NCBI RefSeq assembly: GCF_008365295.1
Contig: NZ_CP043505.1
Coordinates: 2,418,001-2,482,000, forward strand
From: Agromyces intestinalis
GTDB lineage: Bacteria; Actinomycetota; Actinomycetes; Actinomycetales; Microbacteriaceae
Length of the DNA: 64,000 nt
Reading direction: 5' to 3'
Positions within the stretch are counted from its first letter, which is position 1. Each line of letters starts with the position of its first letter. Under the pieces are notes generated by a model that ran no database searches, was not told the origin of the DNA, and saw only the letters and a list, made by a program, of their open reading frames with translations. Both the position numbers and the translations under genes were made by a program. Below are positions 24,876 to 34,255 of this stretch, piece by piece.

Positions 24876-25721
24876 ATGAAGCACATCACCGTGCTCGGCA
24901 CCGGCGTGCTGGGCTCGCAGATCGCGTACCAGACCGCCTTCAGCGGCTACGACGTGGTCGCCTACGACATCGACGACGCCGCGCTCGACGCGGCCCGCGA
25001 GCGATTCGCCAAGCTCGCCGTGACCTACTCGCAGCAGGTCGCGGGCGCTGCGGGCGGCAAGGCCGACGACGCGCTCGCGCGCATCCGGTACAGCGCCGAC
25101 CTCACCGACGCCGTGCGCGACGCCGACCTCGTGATCGAGGCCGTGCCCGAGGCGCTCGAGCTGAAGCGCGACGTGTACACGAAGCTCGCCGCGGTCGCGC
25201 CCGAGCACACCGTCTTCGCGACGAACTCGTCGACCCTGCTGCCGAGCGCGCTGGCCGAGTTCACCGGTCGGCCCGCGAAGTTCCTCGCGCTGCACTTCGC
25301 GAACCAGATCTGGCTGCACAACACCGCCGAGGTCATGGGCACCCCGCAGACCGACCCGGCCGTGTTCGAGCAGGTCGTCGAGTTCGCGGCATCCATCGAC
25401 ATGGTGCCGATCGTGATCAAGAAGGAGAAGGCCGGCTATCTGCTGAACTCGCTGCTCGTGCCGCTGCTGAACGCGGCCGGCGACCTGCTCGTCGACGGCA
25501 TCGCCGAGCCCGACGCGGTCGACAAGACCTGGCGTATCGGCACCGGCGCGCCGATGGGCCCGTTCCAGATCTTCGACGTGATCGGCCTGACCACTGCGTA
25601 CAACGTGTCGATCGCCGGCGGCGAGAAGCAGCAGGCGTTCGCGAAGTTGCTCAAGGAGCAGTACCTCGACCAGGGCAAGCTCGGCGTCGCGACGGGCGAG
25701 GGGTTCTACTCCTACCGCTGA
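24876..25721 (+). CDS. 3-hydroxyacyl-CoA dehydrogenase family protein
   Basis: 281 residues: N-terminal Rossmann domain (ITVLGTGVLGSQIAYQ, NAD-binding GxGxxG) and C-terminal dimerisation domain. The catalytic histidine appears in ALHFANQIWLHNTAEVM; the usual GLHFFNP motif is modified, so the substrate may differ from ordinary short-chain 3-hydroxyacyl-CoA. It follows the MarR gene on the same strand; ATG 24876 comes after an aggacaggg stretch. Typical length for 3-hydroxybutyryl-CoA dehydrogenase. Confidence 0.78.
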   Translation: MKHITVLGTGVLGSQIAYQTAFSGYDVVAYDIDDAALDAARERFAKLAVTYSQQVAGAAGGKADDALARIRYSADLTDAVRDADLVIEAVPEALELKRDVYTKLAAVAPEHTVFATNSSTLLPSALAEFTGRPAKFLALHFANQIWLHNTAEVMGTPQTDPAVFEQVVEFAASIDMVPIVIKKEKAGYLLNSLLVPLLNAAGDLLVDGIAEPDAVDKTWRIGTGAPMGPFQIFDVIGLTTAYNVSIAGGEKQQAFAKLLKEQYLDQGKLGVATGEGFYSYR

Positions 25722-25860
25722 GCGCGCGGTGCGCGGACGAGGGCGGGGCGGATGTCTCGCGCGTGGCGCGATCCTTTCGGATGATGTCGCCTGCGCCACT
25801 GCCGCGGGCGGGCGGGTTCGGCGAACATCGTCACGTCGATTCGAAAGGAACCACACCGAC

Positions 25861-26856
25861 ATGACCCGCATCGCCATCAATGGATTCGGCCGCATCGGAC
25901 GCAACACGCTCCGAGCCCTGCTCGAGCGCGACGTCGACCTCGAGGTCGTCGCCGTCAACGACCTGACCGAACCCAAGGCGCTCGCCCAACTGCTGAAGTT
26001 CGACAGCACCCTCGGCCGGCTCGGGCGCACCGTGACCGTCGAGGGCGACGAGATCGTCGTCGACGGCCGTCGCATCACGGTGCTCGCCGAGCGAGACCCC
26101 GCGAACCTGCCCTGGGCCGAGCTCGGCGTCGACATCGTGCTCGAGTCGACCGGTCGCTTCACCTCCAAGGACGCCGCGTCGGCGCACTTGGTCGCCGGAG
26201 CGAAGAAGGTGCTCGTGAGCGCCCCCGCCGACGGCGCCGACGTCACCCTCGCCTACGGCGTGAACACCGACGCGTACGACCCGGCCGTGCACACCATCGT
26301 GTCGAACGCGTCGTGCACGACGAACGCGCTCGCGCCGCTCGCCGCGGTGCTCGACGACCTCGCCGGCATCGAGCACGGCTTCATGACGACCGTGCACGCC
26401 TACACGCAGGAGCAGAACCTGCAGGACGGCCCGCACCGCGACCCGCGCCGCGCCCGCGCCGCCGGCATCAACATCGTGCCCACGACGACCGGTGCCGCGA
26501 AGGCGATCGGCCTCGTGCTGCCGCAGCTCGACGGCAAGCTGTCGGGCGACTCGATCCGGGTGCCCGTGCCCGTCGGCTCGATCGTCGAGCTGAACACGAC
26601 GGTCGCGCGCGACGTGACTCGCGAGGACGTGCTCGCCGCCTACCGCGCGGCCGCCGAGGGGCCGCTCGCAGGTGTGCTCGAGTACTCGGAGGACCCGCTG
26701 GTGTCGAGCGACATCACCGGCAACCCGCACTCGTCGATCTTCGACGCCGCGCTGACGCGCGTCGACGGCCGCCACGTCAAGGTCGTCGCCTGGTACGACA
26801 ACGAGTGGGGCTTCTCGAACCGCGTCATCGACACGCTGCTGCTGCTCGCGGCCTGA
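25861..26856 (+). CDS. gap: glyceraldehyde-3-phosphate dehydrogenase
   Basis: 331 residues with INGFGRIGRN at the N-terminus, the catalytic NASCTTNALAPL cysteine motif (about residue 149), HAYTQEQ histidine region, the NIVPTTTGAAKAIGLVLP substrate loop and the WYDNEWGFSNR end. Glycolytic, cytosolic, NAD-dependent by its NDLTEPK segment. Ribosome site GAAAGGAA precedes ATG 25861. It stands alone and not in a gap-pgk-tpi cluster, so it may be a second copy in the genome. Confidence 0.93.
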   Translation: MTRIAINGFGRIGRNTLRALLERDVDLEVVAVNDLTEPKALAQLLKFDSTLGRLGRTVTVEGDEIVVDGRRITVLAERDPANLPWAELGVDIVLESTGRFTSKDAASAHLVAGAKKVLVSAPADGADVTLAYGVNTDAYDPAVHTIVSNASCTTNALAPLAAVLDDLAGIEHGFMTTVHAYTQEQNLQDGPHRDPRRARAAGINIVPTTTGAAKAIGLVLPQLDGKLSGDSIRVPVPVGSIVELNTTVARDVTREDVLAAYRAAAEGPLAGVLEYSEDPLVSSDITGNPHSSIFDAALTRVDGRHVKVVAWYDNEWGFSNRVIDTLLLLAA

Positions 26857-26915
26857 TCGCCACGCCGGGCGGGTCCCGCCCGTCCCGCCCCGCCCCGCCC
26901 GGTGCCCCCTTCGTC

Positions 26916-26966
26916 GGGGACGCTTGTGGTCGCCCGCACCCGACGTGAGCGACCACGAGCGTCCCC
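26916..26966 (+). terminator. long hairpin after gap, possible terminator
   Basis: Arms ggggacgcttgtggtcgc (26916-26933) and 26949-26966 pair at 17 of 18 positions around a 15-base loop. There is no T-run. It may be a factor-assisted terminator for gap or another dispersed palindrome. Confidence 0.5.
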
Positions 26967-27017
26967 GCAGGGGTGCGTCGGCCCCGTGCGCCGGCCGCGC
27001 CGGGTTAACGTGGACGG

Positions 27018-27830
27018 ATGCTGGTCACGAGGCTGCGGGTGCACCCGGTGAAGTCGCTCGCGGGATACGACGTCGGCATGGCGCGAGTCGAGACCTGGGG
27101 GCTCGCCGGCGACCGACGCTGGGCGGTGGTCGACCGCGACGGCGCGACCGTGACAGCGCGCGAACGCAACCGCATGCTCGGGCTCACCGCCGAGGCACTC
27201 GCCGACGGCGGGGTGCTGCTCGGCGATGCCGGGGCATCCGGCAGCGACCTGCTGCGCGTCGATCCGCCTACCGACGCAACACCCATCCCCGTCGGCATCT
27301 CACGCCAGCGCGAGGCGCTGCCCGCGGGCGACGAGGCCGACGAGTGGCTGAGCACCAGGATCGGGCAGCCGGTACGGCTCGTGTGGCAGCCCGACCCGCG
27401 CGTGCGTCCGGTGAACCCGACGCACGGCGGCCTCGCGGGCGAGCACGTGAGCCTCGCCGACGTGGGGCCGCTGCTGCTCACGACGCAGGCTTCGCTCGCG
27501 CAACTCGACCGGTGGACCGACGACGAGACGCCACCCCTCGACATGCTGCGGTTCCGCCCGAACGTGGTGATCGACGGCGATGAGCCGTTCGCCGAGGAGG
27601 CGTGGTCGCACGTCGACATCGGATCGATGCGGTTCCGCGTGGTCGGCGTGTGCGACCGATGCGTGATGACCACGATCGACCCGACGACGCTCGTACGCGG
27701 CAAGGAACCGATCCGCACACTCGCCCGGCATCGCCGTCGCAACGGCAAGACCTACTTCGGCATCTGGCTCGCACCCGAGACGACGGGCGAGATCGCCGTC
27801 GCCGAGGAGGTCGTGCCGAGGCTCGGTTGA
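27018..27830 (+). CDS. MOSC-domain protein (molybdenum cofactor/sulfur carrier type)
   Basis: 270 residues: N-terminal beta-barrel (MOSC_N; LRVHPVKSLAGYDVGMARVE and GLAGDRRWAVVD) and C-terminal MOSC domain, with the conserved cysteine in GVCDRCVMTTIDP. Relatives include the mARC/YcbX enzymes that reduce N-hydroxylated compounds with Mo cofactor. Start: TAACGT ends 6 bases before ATG, leaderless. Its last 79 bases overlap the end of the convergent MHS transporter gene. Confidence 0.78.
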   Translation: MLVTRLRVHPVKSLAGYDVGMARVETWGLAGDRRWAVVDRDGATVTARERNRMLGLTAEALADGGVLLGDAGASGSDLLRVDPPTDATPIPVGISRQREALPAGDEADEWLSTRIGQPVRLVWQPDPRVRPVNPTHGGLAGEHVSLADVGPLLLTTQASLAQLDRWTDDETPPLDMLRFRPNVVIDGDEPFAEEAWSHVDIGSMRFRVVGVCDRCVMTTIDPTTLVRGKEPIRTLARHRRRNGKTYFGIWLAPETTGEIAVAEEVVPRLG

Positions 27831-29197
27831 TCGCTCGGCTTCGAGGCCTCCGCGCGAGCGATGAGCCTCGACGACGCGACGCCGCCCAGACGATCTCGCC
27901 CGCCAGCACCCTCGGAGTTCGGCTGCGCGAGCGGCGAGGTGCGCACGGGCCGGGCGACCGCGGTGCCGACGATGCCGAGCGCGGCGCCGGCGATCATCAT
28001 CGCTGCGACCGGCCACCAGTGGCCGGTCGCAGCGAGCATCGCGGTCGCGGCGATCGGAGCGAGCGCTCCGCCGAGGATGCCTCCGGCCTCCCGGCCGATC
28101 GAGATGCCCGAATAGCGGATGTTCGCGGGGAACATCGCGGTGAACCAGGCGGGCTGCATGCCATCGGCGGCGGAGTTGACGATGCCGATCAGCAGCGCCA
28201 CGAACCCGACCACGAGCGCCGCGTTGCCGGTGTCGAGCACCACGAACAGCGGTACGGCGAGTAGGCCCAGGCCGGCGAGCGCCCACGCGGTCAGCTGCCG
28301 GGCGCCGATCCGGTCGCCGACCGCGCCCCACAGCGGGCACAGCACCGCGGCGAGCGTTGCGCCGACGAGCAGTGCGGTCAGCGTGACCCAGCGGGGCATG
28401 CCGGTCGTGGCCGCGTAGCTCAGGCAGAACACCGTCACGACGTAGAACGTCGCGTTCTGTCCGCCGCGGATGAGCAGGATCGCGAGCACGTTCCGCGGTC
28501 GACGCAGCACCACGGCGATCGGTCGGTGCACGCGTTCGTGCCGCGCGACCACGTCGAGGAACTCCGGCGATTCGCCGACGCGACGGCGCAGCACGAGGCC
28601 GATCGCGACGAGCACGAGACTCGCCAGGAACGGCACGCGCCACCCCCACGACAGCAGCGCCTGTTCGTCGAGCGTCGCGACGAGCACCACGAATGCCAGG
28701 TTGCCGAGGATCAGCCCGACGTAGACCCCGCTGGTCACGAACGCTCCGCGGAATCCCGGTCGCACGCGCGAGTGCTCGAGCGCGAGCAGCACGGCGCCAC
28801 TCCACTCACCGCCGGTGGCAGCCCCTTGGATGAAGCGCAGCACGACGAGCAGCGTGGGTGCCGCCGCGCCGATCTGGGAATGCGTGGGCTGGAGCCCGAT
28901 GAGCGCGGATGCGATGCCCATGACGAGCAGCGTGCCGAGCAGCGTGCGTCGCCGGCCGATGCGGTCGCCGAGGGCCCCCGACAGGAGGCCGCCGAGCGGG
29001 CGGGCGACGAAGCCGGTGGCGTAGACGGCGAACGACAGCAGTACGCCGGTGAGCGGGTCTTCGTCGGGGAAGAACAGCGTCGGGAACACGAGCGCGGCTG
29101 CGGTGCCGTAGAGGAAGAAGTCGTACCACTCGAGCACGGTTCCGGCGGTCGCCCCGACCAGGGCGCGGCGGGCGGGGGCGCGGTTCGCGCCGTTCAC
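27752..29197 (-). CDS. MHS-family MFS transporter in the thi operon
   Basis: 481 residues with 12 predicted membrane helices, metabolite:H+ symporter type (TVLEWYDFFLYGTAAALVFPTLFF, GALGDRIGRRRTLLGTLLVMG). ATG 29197 overlaps the stop of the ThiE-ThiD-TenA gene (ATGA), so it is the third gene under the TPP riboswitch. By context it probably takes up a thiamine precursor such as hydroxymethylpyrimidine or thiazole alcohol; this is inference. The hydrophilic C-terminal ~60 residues overlap the MOSC gene on the other strand and may be a late extension. Confidence 0.75.
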   Translation of the reverse strand: MNGANRAPARRALVGATAGTVLEWYDFFLYGTAAALVFPTLFFPDEDPLTGVLLSFAVYATGFVARPLGGLLSGALGDRIGRRRTLLGTLLVMGIASALIGLQPTHSQIGAAAPTLLVVLRFIQGAATGGEWSGAVLLALEHSRVRPGFRGAFVTSGVYVGLILGNLAFVVLVATLDEQALLSWGWRVPFLASLVLVAIGLVLRRRVGESPEFLDVVARHERVHRPIAVVLRRPRNVLAILLIRGGQNATFYVVTVFCLSYAATTGMPRWVTLTALLVGATLAAVLCPLWGAVGDRIGARQLTAWALAGLGLLAVPLFVVLDTGNAALVVGFVALLIGIVNSAADGMQPAWFTAMFPANIRYSGISIGREAGGILGGALAPIAATAMLAATGHWWPVAAMMIAGAALGIVGTAVARPVRTSPLAQPNSEGAGGRDRLGGVASSRLIARAEASKPSDQPSLGTTSSATAISPVVSGASQMPK

Positions 29198-31485
29198 GAG
29201 GACGCACCTGCGGTCAACGCGTCGGCCCGGCCGGCGTCGGCCACGAGCGGGGCCGCGAAGAACGCGAGTTCCAGCTCGGACGAGCGGCGGAACGCACGTC
29301 GCATCCGCTCGCGCACCTCAGGCGGGGCCGCGGCCGCCGTCTCGATGACGATGCGGATCGCCTCGCGGTTCGCGACGGCGAACTCGGCATCGCCGTAGGT
29401 CGCGAGCCACGACGCGTACGGGTGCTCGGGATCGCGCGGGGCCGCCCCGAAGCCGCCGTCGGCGAGCCGGTCGCCGAGGTCGGCGTAGATCCAGTAGCAG
29501 GGCAGTACGGCGGCCACGAGCTCGGCGTAGCTCCCGCGCGCCGCGGTGGCGTGCAGATGGTCGAGGTAGGCGACGCTCGTCGCGTCGGGTTCCGGGGCGG
29601 CGCCCGGGTCGGATGTCCCGCCCAGCCACTCGGCGTGCAGCGCGAGTTCGCCGTCGAGGGCGCCGACCGATGACCGCGCCCAGAAGGCCTGCTCCGAGGC
29701 ATCCGACGCGAGCCTGGATGCCTCGGCCAGCACCCGCGCGTACTCGCCCAGGTAGATCGCGTCCTGTGCGAGGTAGCCCGAGAACACGTCGCGCGGGAGC
29801 GTACCGTCGGCCAGTCCGCGCACGAACGGGAGGTCGTCGATCGCGCTCCGCACGTCGACGATGTGCGTCCACCACTCTGCCTCGACCTCGGCGGCAGTCG
29901 GGGCGGTCGTCGTACCGCCGCGCGACCAGAGGCCGGCGAAGTGATGTACAGGCCCGTGGCCGCCGCCCACGGCGAGCTCCTCGCCGTGCCGCAGCGACTC
30001 GCGCAGCCATCGGCGCGACTCGGCGATGGCGGGTTCCCATTCGCCGTGCGAGGCGCGCAGCGTGGCGACCGCCGATGAGAGCGAGCAGCCCGTGCCGTGG
30101 GTCGCCGTGGTGGCGATGCGGTCGCCGTCGAACTCGACGATGGTGGCGGTCGCCGCATCGACGAGCGCGTCGGGTGCCGTCGCCCCCGCGAGGTGTCCGC
30201 CCTTCGCGAGCACCCGCACGCCGAAACCGGCTGAGACGGTCTCGGCCTGGGCGATGACACCGGCCCAGGTGGTTGCAGATTCGGCGTCGGCGAGCACCGC
30301 GAGCTCGGCCACGTTGGGCGTCACCACGTCGGCCAGCGGCAGCAGGTCGCGCAACGCGCGCTCGGCGGCCGGGTCGAGCAGCCGGTCGCCGCTGGTCGCG
30401 ACCATCACGGGGTCGAGCACGACGACCGGCGGGCGGATGCGACGCAGCCACGCGGCGACCGTGTCGATCACCTCGGCATTCGCGAGCATGCCGATCTTCA
30501 CCGCATCGATCTCGATGTCATCGGCGATCGCGTCGAGCTGGTCGGCCAGGAACGTCGCAGGCGGCACGTGCACGCCCCGGACCCCGCGCGTGTTCTGCGC
30601 GGTGAGCGCCGTGATCGCAGCCATGCCGTACCCGCCGACCGCCGCGATCGACTTGAGATCGGCCTGGATGCCCGCGCCGCCAGACGGGTCGCTGCCCGCG
30701 ATGCTCAGCACCCGCGGCACGCGTGCCGCGGGGTCGCCCTTGCCCGCTGGTCGAGGATCGCCCGACGCAGTCGGACGCATCTCGAGACCCCGCGACCGTG
30801 CCTCCCACCGCACCGGCTCGATTCCCGCGCTCTCCGCCCACCGCGCGACGAACTCCGCGGCCGCTGCACGCGGATCACGTGCCGCGCAGATCGCCGACAC
30901 CACCGCGACGCCCGCGGCCCCCGCGCGGCGCAGCGCCGTGACATCCGCGACGCCCACGCCGCCGATCGCGACGCAGGGCAGCTCGGTCGCTGCGGCGATC
31001 GCCGCGAATCCGTCGATGCCGAGGGCCGGCGGGTGATCGGGTTTGGTGGTCGTCGGTCGAATCACGCCGACGCCCAGGTAGTCGACCGTGCCGCGGGGCA
31101 GGCGCGCGACCGCCTCGAGATGCGCCGGCGTGTTCGCGGTGAGGCCCACGATCGCGTCGGGTCCGAGGGCTCGGCGTGCGGCGAGCACCGCCGCGTCGCC
31201 CTGCCCGAGGTGCACGCCGTCGACGCGGATGCCGCGTTCACGCGCCGCGACCACGACGTCGAGCCGGTCGTTCACGACGAGCGCTGCGCGCCCGCCGATC
31301 ACCCGTGCGAGCTCGGCGACCTGGTCGAGCAACTCCTCGGTGGTCGCCTGCTTGTCGCGCAATTGCACGACGCGCACGCCGCCCGCGACCGCCTCGGCCA
31401 CGACGTCGGTCACGCCACGCTCGCCGCAGAGGGCGGCATCGGTCACGAGGTAGGTCGACAGGTCGAGCGGATGCCGCGGGCTCAC
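29194..31485 (-). CDS. trifunctional ThiE-ThiD-TenA thiamine biosynthesis and salvage protein
   Basis: 763 residues in three domains: ThiE thiamine-phosphate synthase (~1-225; [17 protein letters not shown]), ThiD HMP/HMP-P kinase (~258-510; [18 protein letters not shown] and [11 protein letters not shown]), and TenA-class thiaminase II (~535-763; [25 protein letters not shown] with the catalytic-type cysteine, SSELELAFF). It would phosphorylate HMP, join it to the thiazole phosphate made by ThiM and recycle damaged thiamine. GTG 31485 overlaps thiM by 4 bases. Two-domain ThiED and ThiD-TenA fusions are known; the three-domain form is less common. Confidence 0.9.
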   Translation of the reverse strand: MSPRHPLDLSTYLVTDAALCGERGVTDVVAEAVAGGVRVVQLRDKQATTEELLDQVAELARVIGGRAALVVNDRLDVVVAARERGIRVDGVHLGQGDAAVLAARRALGPDAIVGLTANTPAHLEAVARLPRGTVDYLGVGVIRPTTTKPDHPPALGIDGFAAIAAATELPCVAIGGVGVADVTALRRAGAAGVAVVSAICAARDPRAAAAEFVARWAESAGIEPVRWEARSRGLEMRPTASGDPRPAGKGDPAARVPRVLSIAGSDPSGGAGIQADLKSIAAVGGYGMAAITALTAQNTRGVRGVHVPPATFLADQLDAIADDIEIDAVKIGMLANAEVIDTVAAWLRRIRPPVVVLDPVMVATSGDRLLDPAAERALRDLLPLADVVTPNVAELAVLADAESATTWAGVIAQAETVSAGFGVRVLAKGGHLAGATAPDALVDAATATIVEFDGDRIATTATHGTGCSLSSAVATLRASHGEWEPAIAESRRWLRESLRHGEELAVGGGHGPVHHFAGLWSRGGTTTAPTAAEVEAEWWTHIVDVRSAIDDLPFVRGLADGTLPRDVFSGYLAQDAIYLGEYARVLAEASRLASDASEQAFWARSSVGALDGELALHAEWLGGTSDPGAAPEPDATSVAYLDHLHATAARGSYAELVAAVLPCYWIYADLGDRLADGGFGAAPRDPEHPYASWLATYGDAEFAVANREAIRIVIETAAAAPPEVRERMRRAFRRSSELELAFFAAPLVADAGRADALTAGASS

Positions 31486-32381
31486 GCCGGCACCACCGCG
31501 GCCGGTGCCGTGGCATCCGCGTCGCCCGCAGCGCCCGCTGCGACCCGCGCTCGCTCGGTGACCCGCGCGCCGTCGACCGCGGCGAGCGCGTCGAGGAACC
31601 GCACCGCGAAGGTGCCCGGCCCGACCGCCCGGCCCGTCTCGTCGGTCGCGGCGAGCTCGGCCGCGACGGTGTAGACGAGGGTCGCCGCAGCCGTCGCGGT
31701 GAACGCGTCGTGCTCGGTGCCGAGCGCCGCCGCCAGAAACGCCGCCGTCACCGCGCCGAGCGCGCAGCCTCCGCCGGTCACCCGGGTGAGCAGCGCGTCT
31801 CCGTTGGCGAGCCGCGCCGTGCGCACGCCGTCGGTGACAAGGTCGACCGGGCCCGACACGGCGACGACCGAGCCGAACGTCGCCGCGAGGTGCGTTGCGG
31901 CGTCGGCGGCGGCCTCCGTCGTGTCGGCCGCGTCGACGCCGCGTCCGCCGGCACCTGCGCCGGTGAGCGCGAGCACCTCCGACGCGTTGCCGCGGATGGC
32001 CGTGGGCCGGCCGGCGACGAGCTCGTGGGCGAGCGCGGTGCGCACCGGCAGTGCGCCGATCGCGACGGGGTCGAGCACCCACGGCGTGCCCGCCGCGTTC
32101 GCGCCCGCGACCGCTTCGCGGGCGGCCGCACGCTGCTCGGGCGTCGGAGTGCCGAGGTTGACGAGCAGACCGCCGGCGACGCCGGCGAACAGGCCCGACT
32201 CGTCGGTGATGTCGACCATCGCCGGAGCGGCGCCGAGCGCGAGCAGCACGTTCGCGGTGAAATTCGTCACCACGCTGTTCGTGATGCAGTGCACCAGTGG
32301 GGTCGTGGATCGCACGCGGTCGAGCAGCTCGACGCTCGCGGCGGTCAGGTGGGCAGGGTCGGTGAGTGCGCGCGTCTGCAT
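31482..32381 (-). CDS. thiM: hydroxyethylthiazole kinase
   Basis: 299 residues. N-terminal [32 protein letters not shown] and the later [13 protein letters not shown] and [15 protein letters not shown] (catalytic-cysteine motif) are hallmarks of ThiM, which phosphorylates thiazole alcohol for thiamine salvage. First gene of the operon behind a TPP riboswitch. ATG 32381 uses the AAGGGA within the riboswitch 3' end as ribosome site. The C-terminal ~30 residues are Ala-rich and dispensable-looking. Confidence 0.92.
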   Translation of the reverse strand: MQTRALTDPAHLTAASVELLDRVRSTTPLVHCITNSVVTNFTANVLLALGAAPAMVDITDESGLFAGVAGGLLVNLGTPTPEQRAAAREAVAGANAAGTPWVLDPVAIGALPVRTALAHELVAGRPTAIRGNASEVLALTGAGAGGRGVDAADTTEAAADAATHLAATFGSVVAVSGPVDLVTDGVRTARLANGDALLTRVTGGGCALGAVTAAFLAAALGTEHDAFTATAAATLVYTVAAELAATDETGRAVGPGTFAVRFLDALAAVDGARVTERARVAAGAAGDADATAPAAVVPA

Positions 32382-32386
32382 CGCGA

Positions 32387-32462
32387 CATCCCTTCGCTAG
32401 TACGAGCTAGATCAGGTTCGACGGGTGTGATCTCAGCCGCGCGGTCGCGGCACCCCGTGTCA
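32387..32462 (-). promoter_or_regulatory. TPP riboswitch (THI element)
   Basis: On the minus strand the conserved blocks appear in order: ACGGGGTGC, GCGGCTGAGATCACACCC, GAACCTGATCTAGCTCG and CTAGCGAAGGGATG. The last block contains the ribosome site of thiM six bases before its ATG, so thiamine pyrophosphate should block translation initiation. Strong textual match to the TPP consensus. Confidence 0.92.
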
Positions 32463-32520
32463 CTGCGTGCGAGCCTAGCGGACGTGTTCGGAGACCCGGT
32501 GAGATGCGTTGCGGGCGGCG

Positions 32521-33108
32521 TCAGATCGCCCGCGTGAACGCGACGCGATGCTCGCCCGGCCCGTCGTAGTCGCGCCACGCGAGGACGCCGTCGACCTCCA
32601 TGTCGCCGGTCGCAGTGAACCCCATCGCGGCGTGGAACTCCTGCGATCGGCGGTTGCCCGGCCCGGTGATCGCGTCGACGCGGTGGCCGCCCGCGGCGCG
32701 CGCCTCGGCGAAGAACGTCTCGTAGAGCGTGCGCGCGAGCCCGGCCCCGCGCAGGTCGGGCCGCACGCCGACGAAGTGGATGTACGCGACCCCCGGTTGC
32801 GCGCTCGAACGGAATCCGATGAGGAACCCCGCCAGCCCCGAGGCATCCGTCGCGATGAAGCTCGTGTCCGAGAAGTGCTGGAAGAACAGCCGCGGCATCA
32901 GCAACGGCAGGTGGCTGGTGCCCGGCAGCCCCCACCACTCGGTGATGACGCCGACGACCGCCGCGTGGTCGCGCTCGGTCGGGCGGCGCAGCGCGACCCC
33001 GGCGGGCAGGTCGCCGACGGGCGCGATCACGGATGCTTCGGGAGCGCCGGATGCCTCGGGAGCGCCGGATGCCTCGGGAGCGCCGGATGCCTCGGATGCC
33101 TCGTCCAT
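32521..33108 (-). CDS. GNAT-family N-acetyltransferase
   Basis: 195 residues: a low-complexity N-terminus (EASGAP repeats, residues 4-26, from an 18-base DNA tandem repeat) then a GNAT domain with the acetyl-CoA loop [18 protein letters not shown] (Q/RxxGxG/A) and FHAAMGF. Substrate unknown. ATG 33108 is 11 bases after GGGAGGA. Separated from the TPP riboswitch by about 58 bases on the same strand. Confidence 0.75.
   Translation of the reverse strand: MDEASEASGAPEASGAPEASGAPEASVIAPVGDLPAGVALRRPTERDHAAVVGVITEWWGLPGTSHLPLLMPRLFFQHFSDTSFIATDASGLAGFLIGFRSSAQPGVAYIHFVGVRPDLRGAGLARTLYETFFAEARAAGGHRVDAITGPGNRRSQEFHAAMGFTATGDMEVDGVLAWRDYDGPGEHRVAFTRAI
33030..33103. repeat. 18-bp tandem repeat built on GGATGCCTCG
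   Basis: Three full units of ggatgcYtcgggagcgcc (33031-33084; first unit has ttcg) followed by shortened ggatgcctc units to 33103. They encode the EASGAP repeats at the N-terminus of the GNAT protein. Replication slippage on the window's most common 10-mer is the likely origin. Confidence 0.8.
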
Positions 33109-33159
33109 GCGCCGATCCTCCCAGACCGGCCGTGCTGCGGCATCGGGCAGGATGGAACG

Positions 33160-33585
33160 ATGCCGTCGTTCCGTCGAACCATGCTGAAGTCGAAGATCCA
33201 CCGGGCGACCGTGACGCACGCCGACCTGCACTACGTCGGCTCGATCACCGTCGACCAGGATCTGCTCGACGCGGCCGACATCCTGCCGGGCGAGCTCGTC
33301 TCGGTCGTGAACATCGCGAACGGCGCCCGATTCGACACCTACACGATCGCGGGCGAGCGCGGCTCGGGCGTCATCGGCGTGAACGGCGCGGCCGCGCGGC
33401 TGGTCGCGGTGGGCGACCTGGTCATCCTGATCTCGTGGGCGTCGCTCGACGCGGCGGATGCCGCGGAATTCGCGCCGGCGATCGTGCACGTCGACGCGGC
33501 GAACCGCATCGTCGAACTCGGCACCGACCCGGCCGAGGCGATCGTCGGCGACGTGGCGACCCCGCCCCACGCGGTGCTCGCGTAG
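33160..33585 (+). CDS. panD: aspartate 1-decarboxylase
   Basis: 141 residues with the family start [24 protein letters not shown]; self-cleavage between Gly27 and Ser28 makes the pyruvoyl cofactor. Converts aspartate to beta-alanine for pantothenate and CoA. ATG 33160 follows CAGGAT by 6 bases (leaderless); the in-frame ATG at 33181 would cut part of the conserved start. Not adjacent to panB or panC. A short, poorly conserved tail follows VPH-type end. Confidence 0.92.
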   Translation: MPSFRRTMLKSKIHRATVTHADLHYVGSITVDQDLLDAADILPGELVSVVNIANGARFDTYTIAGERGSGVIGVNGAAARLVAVGDLVILISWASLDAADAAEFAPAIVHVDAANRIVELGTDPAEAIVGDVATPPHAVLA

Positions 33586-33629
33586 GGGCCGAGTCCGCCG
33601 GTCCCGTCGTGCTGGGCTCCCGACCCGTC

Positions 33630-33699
33630 CGAGAAAACAGGATGAGCCGGGTCATCCGTCTTCTGTGCGACCCTTGGCGCGTCTGATCCTGTTTTCGCG
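33630..33699. repeat. palindromic repeat, AAAACAGGAT family, copy 4
   Basis: Arms CGAGAAAACAGGAT (33630-33643) and ATCCTGTTTTCGCG (33686-33699) pair at 13 of 14 positions. It lies between the co-directional panD and NUDIX genes, so it could end the panD transcript. Confidence 0.8.
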
Positions 33700-33760
33700 C
33701 GAGACGAGCGCCCCGCGCGCCCGGCCGCAGGGTGGACGCTGGGTCGCCTACCATGGCGGC

Positions 33761-34255
33761 ATGGCACTGCCTCAGGTGTGCGTGGTGTACCTCCTCCGCG
33801 AACGCGGCGGCGCGACCGAGGTGCTGCTCGGGGTGAAGCGGGTCGGGCTGGGGGTCGGCAAGCACGTCGGCCCGGGCGGCAAGATCGAGCCCGGTGAGAC
33901 CCCCCGGCAGGCCGCGGTGCGCGAGGTGCGCGAAGAGGTCGGGCTGATCGTCGACGAACGCGATCTGGAGCACGTCGGCACGCTCGACTACCTGTTCCCC
34001 GCGAAGCCGGCGTGGAGCCAGCAGTCGCTCGTGTTCCGCTGCCGACGGTTCGCCGGTGAGCCGCGCGAATCGCGCGAGCTCATCCCTCGCTGGATCACCC
34101 TCGACGACGTGCCCTTCGACCTGATGTGGGATGACGCGCAGCACTGGCTGCCGGGGGTACTGCGCGGTGGCGGCATCGAGGCGACCTTCGTGTTCGGCGA
34201 CGACCTCGATTCGGTGGTCGAGCGGCGCCAGCTGGGGGACTGGGCGGCGGCATGA
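33761..34255 (+). CDS. NUDIX hydrolase, MTH1/8-oxo-dGTPase-like
   Basis: 164 residues with a full Nudix box, GPGGKIEPGETPRQAAVREVREEVGLI (about residues 35-61). The flanking LLGVKRVGLGVGKHVG and DAQHWLPGVLRG regions resemble MTH1, which cleans oxidised purine nucleotides. ATG 33761 follows TACCAT by 6 bases (leaderless); the nearby ATG at 33753 is out of frame. Confidence 0.82.
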   Translation: MALPQVCVVYLLRERGGATEVLLGVKRVGLGVGKHVGPGGKIEPGETPRQAAVREVREEVGLIVDERDLEHVGTLDYLFPAKPAWSQQSLVFRCRRFAGEPRESRELIPRWITLDDVPFDLMWDDAQHWLPGVLRGGGIEATFVFGDDLDSVVERRQLGDWAAA

